Notes under the pieces: generated by a model
Database searches by the model: none
Told to the model about the DNA's origin: nothing
Seen by the model: only the letters and a program-made list of their open reading frames with translations
Shown here: piece after piece, positions 1 through 7,902 of the stretch
How the letters are laid out: the number at the start of each line of letters is the position of its first letter
How positions within the stretch are numbered: position 1 is the first letter of the stretch
Made by a program: the position numbers and the translations under genes
NCBI GenBank assembly: GCA_002704915.1
Contig: PAIP01000036.1
Location: 1 to 64,000, forward strand
DNA: 64,000 bases
Reading direction: 5' to 3'
Source of the DNA: Parvularcula sp.
GTDB lineage: Bacteria; Pseudomonadota; Alphaproteobacteria; Caulobacterales; Parvularculaceae

Positions 1-62
1 CGGTCCTTTCGGCGCGCGCGCAAAACCCTTCATCAACCCGTGAAAACAAAGGAGACTTCAAA

Positions 63-380
63 ATGAGCGTAATCGGCACATTTTCGAAAAGCCCGGATGG
101 ATACGTCGGAACGATCCGAACCATGACAATCAACGTGAAAGCGAAAATCGTCGCCAACGATAAGAACGGCAATAAGAAAGCGCCGGACTTTCGGATTATC
201 GCCGGTGGCGCAGAGCTTGGCGCCGCCTGGCGTTCGAACAGCACCGGCGAGGACAAGAAGTCATTTCTCAGCGTTGAACTCGATGATCCGAGCTTTGCCG
301 CTCCCGTCCGCGCGGCGTTTTTTGAGAATGCGGACGACGGGACCGGCGCTCTGGTTTGGAGCAGGTCGCGTAACTCGTAA
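63..380 (+). CDS. DUF736 family protein of an integrated element
   Basis: The 105-residue product matches the DUF736 pattern: it opens with a phrase like MSVIGTF, has an early IRTMTINVKAKIV strand, then a central PDFRII segment followed by GAAW. DUF736 proteins have no established biochemical function but are common in conjugative and integrative elements of Alphaproteobacteria. The start is supported by AAAGGAG seven bases upstream. It lies ahead of an excisionase-like gene and a tyrosine integrase, so it is read here as cargo or housekeeping of the element that ends at the tRNA-Asp fragment. Family assignment is from recognition of the pattern; the role is unknown. Confidence 0.8.
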   Translation: MSVIGTFSKSPDGYVGTIRTMTINVKAKIVANDKNGNKKAPDFRIIAGGAELGAAWRSNSTGEDKKSFLSVELDDPSFAAPVRAAFFENADDGTGALVWSRSRNS

Positions 381-425
381 AAGCTAAATCAGCAAACTTC
401 GTTCTGTTGAGAGTAGGAGTGTGAA

Positions 426-662
426 ATGTCGCTTGCAGCAAGAAACTATCAAACCGATGTGACTAAAAAGGATCGGCTCAACAACGAAGAAGCAGCACAG
501 TATCTCGGCTTGAAAGCAGCGACATTGAATAAGTGGCGCGTATACGGTGAAGGGCCTCCGTTCATCAAGGTTGGTCGCCTTGTCCGATATCGTCGTACAG
601 ATCTAGATGCGTATCTTTCACGCCGGTTGGTGCAATCTACTAGTGAACTCTCGGCGCGCTAG
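426..662 (+). CDS. Excisionase/AlpA-like helix-turn-helix protein
   Basis: A 78-residue MerR/excisionase-type winged-helix DNA-binding protein. The signature is at residues 19-67: LNNEEAAQYLGLKAATLNKW (first helices), then GPPFIKVGRLVRYRRTDLDAYL (wing and last helix). Such proteins act as recombination directionality factors or as activators of element genes. It converges on the integrase gene, with 11 bp between the two stop codons, which fits a role in controlling excision of the island. The gene is visibly less GC-rich than the chromosomal genes to its right, consistent with foreign origin. Whether it is a true Xis or only a regulator cannot be told from sequence. Confidence 0.8.
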   Translation: MSLAARNYQTDVTKKDRLNNEEAAQYLGLKAATLNKWRVYGEGPPFIKVGRLVRYRRTDLDAYLSRRLVQSTSELSAR

Positions 663-673
663 CCGGCATAGGA

Positions 674-1966
674 TTACGCTGCCTCGGAAATGCTACTACT
701 GTTAATTGAGGAGTCTTCATTTGCATTTAAGCGGTGAAGAATCGTTTCACTGACGCGGTCGGCAGCGTCCGCAAGAACATAATCAACACGATGTGCATAT
801 CGGCTTGTTACGCTCGACAGCTTGTGCCCGAGCAGGCCGGCAATGATTAGCTCGCTATATCCCAATTCAAAGGCCACCGTGGCATAACTATGTCTGAAGA
901 CGTGAGGCGTTACTCCGCTGACCCCTGATTCCTTCATAAGCCAGGCCAGAAATTTTCTGATTTCTTTGATGGGCCCGTCGCACAGTTCAGACGGAAACAC
1001 CCAATTGGAATCCATTTCATGTGGAAGCGACGATAAATGATCAAACGCCGCTTTTCCGCAAGGACGTAGCTGCGGTCCGGTCTTTGAATCCTGAAGCCGG
1101 AGGCAGCGACTTTGAGGGTCAATCTCGACCCAATTCAGATTCAATATTTCTCCTCTTCTGCAGCCGGTGAGCATGAGGGCGACGGCGGCGTTCATTAGGG
1201 TAGGGCTGAGTTCCAGCTCTCTGGCCCGAACCAGCGCGAGGCCGATCGCCTTATACTCAGCCTCTGATAGGAATCGCGTCCGTTTGCCCTCCGCTGGTTT
1301 ATCGATATTCAGGCAAGGATTGTCTTCGACCCATCCTGACCGCATGGCGAATTTGTACATTGCGGAGAGCAGATGAACGGACTTGGCGCCTACCTGCGCT
1401 CCGCCGCGGACAATCGAGCGGCGTCTCGGTCCGGTCTTGACGTCGACTGCGGTTTTTCCATCGCGAACGTCATACATAAAGCGTTCGATATCCATCCGTT
1501 TCAGGTCGGCGATTCGCTTTTTGCCAAGCAGGGGTTTTATGTGCCTTTCGATCCGCCCTTTATCCACCGCCAATGTCGAAGGCTTTTTCGGACGGTTTCG
1601 ATGAAGAATTCGGCCGGCTTCTGCTTCTGTAAAATATCGGTCGCAGAGTTCGGTAATCGTCATTCCGTTTTTGTATTCACGGGCCTCGCCGACAGGGTCG
1701 GCGCCGGCGGCGACCTTGCCGAGTTCGACGAGTGCCAGTTTACGAGCTTTCTCGACGGTGAGAGCGCCGTATTTGCCCAAGGTTGTTTTGCGTTGGTCGC
1801 CGGTTGCGGTGCGGTATTTGATCTGGAACGATTTGACGCCAGATGGTTTGACCCGAACCCCGAAACCGGTCAGTTCTGCATCCCACACTGAGTAGTCGCG
1901 GCCATCTATTGGCTTGAGTTGATCGACACTACGTTTTGTAAGTCGTTCTATATTTCGGCGAGGCAT
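674..1966 (-). CDS. Tyrosine site-specific integrase
   Basis: Phage/island-type tyrosine recombinase. The N-terminal arm-binding region (residues about 10-90, with GFGVRVKPSG and LGKYGALTVEKAR) is of the DUF4102 kind found in integrases that target tRNA genes. The catalytic domain shows the first Arg in TGCRRGEIL, the HxxR box in HVFRHSYATV and the nucleophile Tyr in SSVTSRYAH. I start it at the ATG at 1966 (protein MPRRNIERL...); a longer frame to 2023 only adds residues encoded by the attachment region. Its 5' end lies about 200 bp from the tRNA-Asp fragment, the usual place for int next to its att site. It probably catalyses integration and excision of the element extending left of the window. 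Confidence 0.93.
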   Translation of the reverse strand: MPRRNIERLTKRSVDQLKPIDGRDYSVWDAELTGFGVRVKPSGVKSFQIKYRTATGDQRKTTLGKYGALTVEKARKLALVELGKVAAGADPVGEAREYKNGMTITELCDRYFTEAEAGRILHRNRPKKPSTLAVDKGRIERHIKPLLGKKRIADLKRMDIERFMYDVRDGKTAVDVKTGPRRRSIVRGGAQVGAKSVHLLSAMYKFAMRSGWVEDNPCLNIDKPAEGKRTRFLSEAEYKAIGLALVRARELELSPTLMNAAVALMLTGCRRGEILNLNWVEIDPQSRCLRLQDSKTGPQLRPCGKAAFDHLSSLPHEMDSNWVFPSELCDGPIKEIRKFLAWLMKESGVSGVTPHVFRHSYATVAFELGYSELIIAGLLGHKLSSVTSRYAHRVDYVLADAADRVSETILHRLNANEDSSINSSSISEAA

Positions 1967-1987
1967 TTTCAGGTACCTATTTCCATA

Positions 1988-2000
1988 ACGCCGGAGGTCG
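1988..2000 (+). repeat. 13-bp copy of the tRNA-Asp att core
   Basis: ACGCCGGAGGTCG occurs here and again at 2168-2180 inside the tRNA-Asp fragment, in the same orientation and 180 bp apart. It lies just upstream of the integrase start, among three GGTACC hexamers (1972, 2005, 2016). It could be a secondary core-like site or an integrase arm site; the repeat is seen directly, its role is inferred. Confidence 0.5.
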
Positions 2001-2162
2001 GCGGGGTACCTAGGGGGTACCAAACGGCGTCAAATTCGATCCAAATTCGGACAACCAAGTTTAACTTTTTTGACGCCGAAAGTCCACTAAGGTGCTGAAA
2101 AATCAGGCTAAATCACATTAGATAAAACAGGGGAAAATTTCGGAAAACATGACATCCCAAAA

Positions 2163-2207
2163 CTGTCACGCCGGAGGTCGCGGGTTCAAGTCCCGTCACT
2201 CGCGCCA
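2163..2207 (+). mobile_element. Attachment site: 3' part of tRNA-Asp(GTC)
   Basis: The stretch starts in an anticodon loop (CTGTCAC, anticodon GTC) and continues through the 3' anticodon stem (GCCGG), variable loop, a T-arm (GCGGGTTCAAGTCCCGT), acceptor strand CACTCGC, discriminator G and CCA. It is the last 45 nt of a tRNA-Asp gene. The 5' half (acceptor GCGAGTG, D-arm) is absent upstream, so this is not a working tRNA. Together with the adjacent integrase it marks the duplicated end of an island inserted into tRNA-Asp. The intact tRNA-Asp gene should lie at the other end of the element, left of the window. Confidence 0.88.
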
Positions 2208-2274
2208 TTTTCTTCAATCCACAAGACTATCGCGACTGACAGCGGGCTGTTCTGCGGCGACGTTTTGGCGGAAA

Positions 2275-2299
2275 GGAACTGTTGTCTTCAGCGTATGTT
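2275..2299 (+). promoter_or_regulatory. EcfG-type general-stress promoter of ku-ligD
   Basis: GGAAC (2275-2279), 16-nt spacer, TGTT (2296-2299). The alphaproteobacterial EcfG consensus is GGAAC-N16/17-CGTT, so this matches in the -35 and spacing and at three of four -10 bases. The ku start is 24 nt downstream. The same GGAAC-N16-TGTT arrangement appears before the SDR gene and the response regulator. It lies outside the island border, so the insertion left it intact. Confidence 0.6.
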
Positions 2300-2322
2300 G
2301 GCTATGCCGGAGGACCCGCTTC

Positions 2323-3177
2323 ATGGCCGCGCGCGCATACTGGAAAGGTCATTTGCGCCTTTCCCTCGTTTCGATTGGCATTGAGCTCTATTCTGCGGCG
2401 ATGTCGTCTCGCCGCCTCGCCCTGCATCAGATCCACAAACCGTCAGGCAAGCGCATCCGCTATCAGAAAACGGCGCCGGGCGTCGGACCCGTCGATAAGG
2501 ACGAGATCGTCAAAGGCTTCGAGGTGGGCAAGGATGAATATGTCATTCTAGAACCGGACGAGCTTGATGAAATCAAGCTTGAAAGCAAACACACCATCGA
2601 TCTCGTGCAATTCGTGGATCAGTGCGAGATCGATCCCCGCTATTTTGAGAAACCATATTATGTGGTTCCCGAAGACAGCGATGTCGCAGAAGAAGGCTTT
2701 GCCGTTATTCGCGATGCGCTGCGGGAAGCGGGAAAAACCGGTCTCGGCCAGATGGCGGTGCGCGGGCGCGACAGCATTGTGGCCATACGTCCCTGCGGGG
2801 AAGGGCTGCTGCTCGAAACCCTTCGCTATGCCGAGGAAATCCGTGAGAGTGACGCTATTTTCGAGGACATTCCGGAAGTCGATCCAGATGAGGAGATGCT
2901 GGACCTTGCCCTCGAGCTGATCGAGCGAAAAAGCGCTCCCTTCGAAGCCGATGCTTTCAAATCGCAATATTCATCGGCCATGCGTGAGTTGATCGAACAG
3001 AAACGCAAAAAAGGCAAAGTCACGGCGGCCAGCGATGAGGAAATCGCTGATGGCGATAATGTTATAGATCTTATGGATGCGCTGAAGAAAAGCGTCTCGA
3101 AGGACAAGAAGAAATCGTCCTCGCGGCGTAAATCTTCCAGCAGCAAGAAAAGCGCGAAGAAACGCAAAGCGAGTTGA
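2323..3177 (+). CDS. ku: Ku protein (non-homologous end joining)
   Basis: Prokaryotic Ku, the DNA-end-binding protein of bacterial NHEJ, which forms a ring on double-strand breaks and recruits LigD. The product (284 aa) begins MAARAYWKGHLRLSLVSI and continues with a Ku core containing the RIRYQKTAPG segment. It ends in a Lys/Ser-rich basic tail (about residues 255-284), as in many bacterial Ku proteins that use the tail for DNA or LigD binding. I chose ATG 2323, with GGAGGA 9 bp upstream; the open frame reaches back to 2149 but that part is the att site and contains no Ku sequence. ku is directly followed by ligD, and an EcfG-like promoter precedes it. Confidence 0.95.
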   Translation: MAARAYWKGHLRLSLVSIGIELYSAAMSSRRLALHQIHKPSGKRIRYQKTAPGVGPVDKDEIVKGFEVGKDEYVILEPDELDEIKLESKHTIDLVQFVDQCEIDPRYFEKPYYVVPEDSDVAEEGFAVIRDALREAGKTGLGQMAVRGRDSIVAIRPCGEGLLLETLRYAEEIRESDAIFEDIPEVDPDEEMLDLALELIERKSAPFEADAFKSQYSSAMRELIEQKRKKGKVTAASDEEIADGDNVIDLMDALKKSVSKDKKKSSSRRKSSSSKKSAKKRKAS

Positions 3178-3185
3178 GGCCGGAC

Positions 3186-5690
3186 ATGGCGCAGGGAAAT
3201 GATTCTCTCAGCGAATATAATGCAAAGCGGGATTTCAGTTCCACGCCGGAGCCGAAAGGCGCCCACAAAAAAGGCAAGGGCGCTCTTTTTGTAATTCAAA
3301 AACATGACGCGACCCGGCTGCATTATGATTTTCGCCTGGAGCTGGACGGCGTTCTGAAGAGCTGGGCGGTCACCAAAGGGCCGAGCCTTGATCCGTCTGA
3401 TAAGAGACTTGCTGTGCGCACGGAGGATCACCCGGTCGATTATGGCGGTTTCGAAGGGGTCATCCCCAAGGGCTACGGCGCGGGAACGGTCATGCTTTGG
3501 GATCGCGGCGAATGGGAGCCTAAAGAAGATCCCCATGAGGGTCTCAAAAAAGGCGCGCTCAAATTCTCGCTCAAGGGGGAACGTCTGAAAGGCGGTTTCG
3601 CGCTCATACGCATGAAGAAAAGAAAGGGTGAAAAGCGTGAGAACTGGCTTCTGGTCAAGGAGCGGGATGAGAAAGCCCTTGAGGATGGCGATCCCACCGA
3701 GAAATGGACGAAAAGCGTAAAAAGCAAACGCGATATGGAAGCGATCGCTGAAGAGGGCGAAAACTATAAAAAGGGGAAAACTTACTCGACGCAGCCAGAA
3801 AAAAAGAAATCGGTCCGGCGCAACAACTCTGCCGGCAAAGGCGCCGGAAAGAAATCAGCGAAATTGAAGTTTACCCCGCCGCAGCTTGCGACGTTGCGCG
3901 ATGATCCGCCCGAAGGCGATGAATGGCTGCATGAGCTTAAATATGACGGGTACCGCATTCAGGCGCTGATTGAAAACGGCAAGGTCCGCCTCATCACCCG
4001 AAATGAAAAGGACTGGACACGGCGTTATCCGACGATCGCTGATGCTTTGGCGAAACTGGATGTGGATGACGTAGCGATTGACGGAGAGCTTGTGGCTGTC
4101 GACAGGGAAGGGCGCAGCCGGTTCGGGCTCCTTCAAAATGCGGCGGACGATAAATCAACAGAGCTGCGTTACTACGCTTTCGATCTTCTCTATCTTAACG
4201 GCAAAAAAATCTGCGGCGATTCCCTGCGCGCGCGTAAAAAACTTCTGAAACCGATCATAGAAGACGCCGGGCCGCCGCTTTTCTACAGCGATCACATAGA
4301 AGGGAATGGCGATGAGGTGATCCGCAAGGCCTGCGCCATGCACCTCGAAGGCGTTATTTCCAAGAAGGCGGATGCGCGCTACCGGTCTGGGCGTGGGACG
4401 ACATGGGTCAAGTCGAAATGCGTTGGAAATGATGAATTCGTCATCGCCGGCTACCGGAAATCCGACAAGCGCGGCCGGCCGTTCTCGTCCCTTCTGCTCG
4501 GAGAATATGCCGGAGACGAACTTGTCTATCGCGGCCGGGTCGGAACCGGCTTCGATGAGGCCGCCTTCGAAAAGCTTTGCGAAAAAATGCGCCCGCTAGA
4601 GCGTAAGACAAGTCCCTTTGATGAAACGCCGTCGGAAGCAAAGCGCGAAGCGGTATGGCTGACGCCAAAGCTGGTGGCGCAGATCGCCTATACGGAGAAA
4701 ACATCCGATGGCAGACTGCGACATCCAAGTTTTTTGGGTTTGCGTACCGATAAACCAGCCGAAGAGGTGACCGTCATGGCGCGTGACGACAAGGGCGAGA
4801 CGAGCGAGTTCAAGGGCGTGCGGCTGACCCATCCCGACCGGGTGATGTTTCCGGGACAGGGCGCAACCAAACGGGAAGTCGCTGAATATTACGCGGCGAA
4901 CGCAGAGCGGATTCTGACCTATCTGAAAGATCGCCCTTTAAGCCTCGTGCGCTGCCCGGCGGGACGCCAGGATGAATGCTTTTTTCAAAAACATCACGGC
5001 GCGTCCGTGCCGGAGGCGCTTAAATCTGTTGAAATCAAGGAGAAAGACGGCAAGAACGCCCATTATCTCATGATCGACAATGTGAAAGGGCTTATCGCCG
5101 CGGCGCAGATCGGCGCGCTCGAACTTCACATCTGGGGCGCGCGTGCTGACCGCATTGAGCGTCCGGAACGCGTGGTCTTCGATCTCGATCCCGACGAAGG
5201 CGTTTCATTCGACGGGGTCAAAGATGCGGCTCTTGAGCTGCGCGATGTCTTGAAAGCGGCCGGCCTTGAATCCTTTCCCTTGCTGACAGGAGGCAAGGGC
5301 GTGCATGTAATCGCTCCGATTGAGCGCCGACGCGACTGGCCGGATGTGAAGACATTCGCCAAGGGGCTCGCCCAAAAGCTCGCCGACGCTTCGCCAAAGC
5401 GTTACATCGCCACGGCCTCGAAATCAGCGCGCAAAGGAAAGATCTTTATCGACTGGCTGCGCAATGAACGCGGCGCCACGGCGATTGCGCCTTATTCGCT
5501 GCGCGCCCGGTCCGGGGCGCCGGTGGCGACGCCGGTGTCTTGGCGCGAGCTTTCGAAAGTCGATGCGGCGAATGCGTATACCCTCGATAACATCAGCGTG
5601 CGGCTTGCGCATCTGAAATCGGATCCCTGGAAAGGTTATGACAGCGTGCGCCAGTCCGTCACGGACAGCGTCCTTGATTTCGTGAAATAA
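3186..5690 (+). CDS. ligD: DNA ligase D (phosphoesterase-ligase-polymerase)
   Basis: Multifunctional NHEJ ligase of 834 residues. Domain order is 3'-phosphoesterase (about 25-185, with HDATRLHYDFRLE), ATP-dependent ligase (about 230-530, adenylated Lys in ELKYDGYR at about residue 252), then primase-polymerase (about 550-834, with FDLDPDEG carrying the metal-binding Asp pair). This PE-Lig-Pol order is that of Pseudomonas LigD, not the Pol-PE-Lig order of mycobacteria. A Lys/Ser-rich linker (about 190-225) separates the first two domains. A TTG at 3174 overlapping the ku stop is possible, but ATG 3186 is preferred. It is cotranscribed with ku, eight bases away, and repairs breaks when no sister chromosome is available. 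Confidence 0.95.
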   Translation: MAQGNDSLSEYNAKRDFSSTPEPKGAHKKGKGALFVIQKHDATRLHYDFRLELDGVLKSWAVTKGPSLDPSDKRLAVRTEDHPVDYGGFEGVIPKGYGAGTVMLWDRGEWEPKEDPHEGLKKGALKFSLKGERLKGGFALIRMKKRKGEKRENWLLVKERDEKALEDGDPTEKWTKSVKSKRDMEAIAEEGENYKKGKTYSTQPEKKKSVRRNNSAGKGAGKKSAKLKFTPPQLATLRDDPPEGDEWLHELKYDGYRIQALIENGKVRLITRNEKDWTRRYPTIADALAKLDVDDVAIDGELVAVDREGRSRFGLLQNAADDKSTELRYYAFDLLYLNGKKICGDSLRARKKLLKPIIEDAGPPLFYSDHIEGNGDEVIRKACAMHLEGVISKKADARYRSGRGTTWVKSKCVGNDEFVIAGYRKSDKRGRPFSSLLLGEYAGDELVYRGRVGTGFDEAAFEKLCEKMRPLERKTSPFDETPSEAKREAVWLTPKLVAQIAYTEKTSDGRLRHPSFLGLRTDKPAEEVTVMARDDKGETSEFKGVRLTHPDRVMFPGQGATKREVAEYYAANAERILTYLKDRPLSLVRCPAGRQDECFFQKHHGASVPEALKSVEIKEKDGKNAHYLMIDNVKGLIAAAQIGALELHIWGARADRIERPERVVFDLDPDEGVSFDGVKDAALELRDVLKAAGLESFPLLTGGKGVHVIAPIERRRDWPDVKTFAKGLAQKLADASPKRYIATASKSARKGKIFIDWLRNERGATAIAPYSLRARSGAPVATPVSWRELSKVDAANAYTLDNISVRLAHLKSDPWKGYDSVRQSVTDSVLDFVK

Positions 5691-5759
5691 GCGCTGGCCC
5701 TGGATGATCTTCCTGGGTGAAAGTCAGGTAAGTCTTATCTGGGATGAGGCGGCGTCACC

Positions 5760-5784
5760 GGAACGAAAGCGTTGGCGGAATGTT
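5760..5784 (+). promoter_or_regulatory. EcfG-type promoter of the SDR gene
   Basis: GGAAC (5760-5764), 16-nt spacer, TGTT (5781-5784), 25 nt ahead of the SDR ATG. It is identical in -35, spacing and -10 to the elements before ku and the response regulator, which suggests one shared sigma factor. Confidence 0.55.
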
Positions 5785-5808
5785 CGTGAAATGCTTTCGG
5801 AGACATAA

Positions 5809-6657
5809 ATGACCAAAGACAAGCCGGCACAGCAGCAAAAGCGTCAGCCCGGACGGGAACATGAAATGCATCCCCGGCCCGACTTCACGCCGCGGTTTCC
5901 GGGCGCCGGCCGCCTTGACGGCAAGGTCGCCATCATCACCGGCGGCGACAGCGGCATCGGCCGCGCCTGCGCCGTCGCTTTTGCGCGCGAAGGCGCGGAT
6001 ATCGCCATCGTATATCTCGAAGAGGATGATGACGCTGCGAAAACGCAAGCGCTGGTTGAAGGCGAAAAACGCGAGGCCTTGCTCATCAGCGGCGACATCG
6101 CCGATCCGAAAGTCTGTAAATCGGCGGTGGCTGAAACCCTGAAGGCGTTCGGACGCATAGACATACTGGTGAACAATGCAGCGGAACAGCACCCAACCGA
6201 TGACTTTGAATCGATCTCGCCGGACCAGATCCGCCGTACATTCGAAACGAATGTGTTCGGGTATTTCTACATGACGCAGGCTGTTCTGCCGCATCTGAAA
6301 GAAGGGTCGGCTATCGTCAATACAACGTCGATCACCGCCTATCGCGGCAGCCATCACTTGATTGACTACAGCGCCACGCGCGGCGCGATTACGGCGTTCA
6401 CACGTTCCATGGCGCAATATTGTGCGCCAAAAAAAATCAGGGTCAACGGCGTTGCGCCGGGACCGATCTGGACCCCGCTGATTCCCGCGAGCTTTGGCGA
6501 AGACAAGGTGGAGGATTTCGGCGCTGGCCAGCCTTTGGGGAGAGCGGGCGAGCCCAATGAAGTTGCATCCTGCCATCTCTTCCTTGCCTGCGATGACAGC
6601 TCCTATATGACCGGACAGGTGCTGCATCCGAATGGCGGTGAAATCGTAGGCGGGTAA
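5809..6657 (+). CDS. SDR-family oxidoreductase with YxxxR active site
   Basis: A 282-residue short-chain dehydrogenase of the YghA/YdaD general-stress type, with the long N-terminal extension (about 35 residues, GREHEMHPRPDF) typical of that group. The Rossmann motif GGDSGIG is at about 46-52, NNAAEQ at about 123-128 and the catalytic Ser in NTTSIT. The catalytic tetrad position normally reading YxxxK reads Tyr-Ser-Ala-Thr-Arg here (codons TAC...CGC near 6367-6381). NAD(P) binding looks intact; the substrate is unknown (aldehydes or sugars in relatives). It is followed 11 bp later by a membrane protein and preceded by an EcfG-like promoter, so a stress-induced role is likely. Confidence 0.88.
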   Translation: MTKDKPAQQQKRQPGREHEMHPRPDFTPRFPGAGRLDGKVAIITGGDSGIGRACAVAFAREGADIAIVYLEEDDDAAKTQALVEGEKREALLISGDIADPKVCKSAVAETLKAFGRIDILVNNAAEQHPTDDFESISPDQIRRTFETNVFGYFYMTQAVLPHLKEGSAIVNTTSITAYRGSHHLIDYSATRGAITAFTRSMAQYCAPKKIRVNGVAPGPIWTPLIPASFGEDKVEDFGAGQPLGRAGEPNEVASCHLFLACDDSSYMTGQVLHPNGGEIVGG

Positions 6658-6668
6658 GTCAGATCAAC

Positions 6669-7244
6669 GTGTCCGGTTTTTTAAAGTCGCTTTCCGAAGA
6701 AAAGAAATGGACCGGTCCGGCGGCGGGCGTTCTGGGCTTCCTCGAAGGCTCGTTCGTTGTTTTTCCCATGGAGCCGCTTTTCATTCCCATGATGGCTGCG
6801 CGGCATGCGCGCGCATGGATCATCGCCTTGTGGCTCCTCTTCGGGAATGTCATGGGCGCCGTGCTGATGTATGCGGTGGGCGCCTTTTTGCTTGAGCCTG
6901 TGGCCGAGCCGCTGTTTCAGTTTCTCGGCGTGGAGCAGGAATATCAGAAGGCGAGCTCCGATCTGGAGGAGAACGCATTCACCTCTCTTTTTCTTGTGGG
7001 TGTGACGCCGTTTCCGTTTCAGGTGGGGACAGCCGCCGCCGGCGCCATCGGTGTGGCGCTTCCGGTTTTTCTCGCGGCTGTGTCTCTGTCCAGGGGCATT
7101 CGCTATATGGCGCTTGCCGGTCTTGTCATGGTGATTGGCGCGCGCGCGCGAGGCTTCCTTGAGGATCATGAACGCGCGATTTTCATCGCCGGCCTCGTGC
7201 TGTTCGTCCTGCTCGCCGCAGTTGCAATTCTCGGGAACGCCTAG
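6669..7244 (+). CDS. YqaA/DedA-like integral membrane protein
   Basis: 191 residues with four to five hydrophobic spans and the VTT/SNARE-associated features of YqaA-type proteins: an early GFLEGSFVVFPMEP re-entrant segment and the later FLVGVTPFPFQVGTAAAG loop. DedA-superfamily proteins are linked to lipid flipping and envelope homeostasis; no transport activity is known for this subgroup. The start is a GTG at 6669 with a weak ribosome site. Only 11 bp separate it from the SDR gene, so the two likely form one stress-regulated operon. The family call is good; the function is not established. Confidence 0.8.
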   Translation: MSGFLKSLSEEKKWTGPAAGVLGFLEGSFVVFPMEPLFIPMMAARHARAWIIALWLLFGNVMGAVLMYAVGAFLLEPVAEPLFQFLGVEQEYQKASSDLEENAFTSLFLVGVTPFPFQVGTAAAGAIGVALPVFLAAVSLSRGIRYMALAGLVMVIGARARGFLEDHERAIFIAGLVLFVLLAAVAILGNA

Positions 7245-7260
7245 CGGACGAAAAATGACT

Positions 7261-7686
7261 CTAACTGCGCGATTTGTGCAGCAACGCGGCGACGGCGAGT
7301 TCGATCGTTTCAGGGTTGAACGGCTTCGGCGCCACAATGTGATAGTTGAGGCCGGGGGCGGCGTCGGCGGCGGACGGATATGCAGTCAGCAGCGCATAGG
7401 GGATCCTGTAAAATCTCAGAATGCGCTGGATGGGCTTGCTGGTTTCTCTTTCACCGAGATGAACATCGAGCAAGGCGAAGCAGGGCCTTGTCCTTTTTAA
7501 CTCTGCGCGCGCCTCCGTCACGGACCTGCATTTTGCAATGACGCGGCAGCCGAGCGCGGTTAAATGATCTGCGAGGAGGTCGGCCTGCAAGACGTCATCT
7601 TCAAGGATAAGCGCCCGGCTGTCGCCATAAGAAGCAGCACTTGCGGCGCGCGAAGGAAAAGGCGTGGATCGGACGGTCGTTTGCAT
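7261..7686 (-). CDS. Single-domain response regulator (receiver only)
   Basis: The 141-residue product is a CheY-like receiver with no output domain. Visible are the acidic pair in LILEDD (about 26-31), the phospho-acceptor Asp in FALLDVHLGE (about 74), the conserved Thr in LLTAYP and the Lys in APKPF. The first 20 residues are a Ser/Ala-rich extension. Such proteins relay phosphate or tune histidine kinases; in alphaproteobacteria several feed the general-stress pathway. Consistent with this, GGAAC-N16-TGTT lies 31 bp upstream. It lacks the FATGUY motif of SdrG-type regulators. It converges on the SDR-membrane protein operon. The partner kinase is not in the window. Confidence 0.88.
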   Translation of the reverse strand: MQTTVRSTPFPSRAASAASYGDSRALILEDDVLQADLLADHLTALGCRVIAKCRSVTEARAELKRTRPCFALLDVHLGERETSKPIQRILRFYRIPYALLTAYPSAADAAPGLNYHIVAPKPFNPETIELAVAALLHKSRS

Positions 7687-7716
7687 GAACTTATGTTGGA
7701 ACTTGTTTTTTTACGA

Positions 7717-7741
7717 AACATGCAGGGCGCCTGTCGGTTCC
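7717..7741 (-). promoter_or_regulatory. EcfG-type promoter of the response regulator
   Basis: On the minus strand: GGAAC (7741-7737), 16-nt spacer, TGTT (7720-7717), giving a leader of roughly 25 nt before the ATG at 7686. This is the third GGAAC-N16-TGTT element within 5.5 kb. Confidence 0.6.
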
Positions 7742-7902
7742 ACGGAATGAAAAAAGTTGTGAGCAGGGCGGCGCAACTTCGGCGTTCCGGCATGCGCGCC
7801 ATGCTCTAAGTACGATTTCGCTCAAATCCGCGCGCCCCAACCGCAACCATTTTGCCCCCGTCGCTTGTCCAGGCACTGTCTGACGAAATCGGTTGACGAA
7901 CT

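Noticed and set aside
2120-2207. Complete tRNA-Asp gene
   Set aside because: Only the 3' 45 nt fit; the acceptor 5' strand and D-arm are missing.
2149-2322. Extra 58-codon N-terminal extension of Ku
   Set aside because: It translates the tRNA fragment and promoter; Ku homology begins at 2323 with a proper ribosome site.
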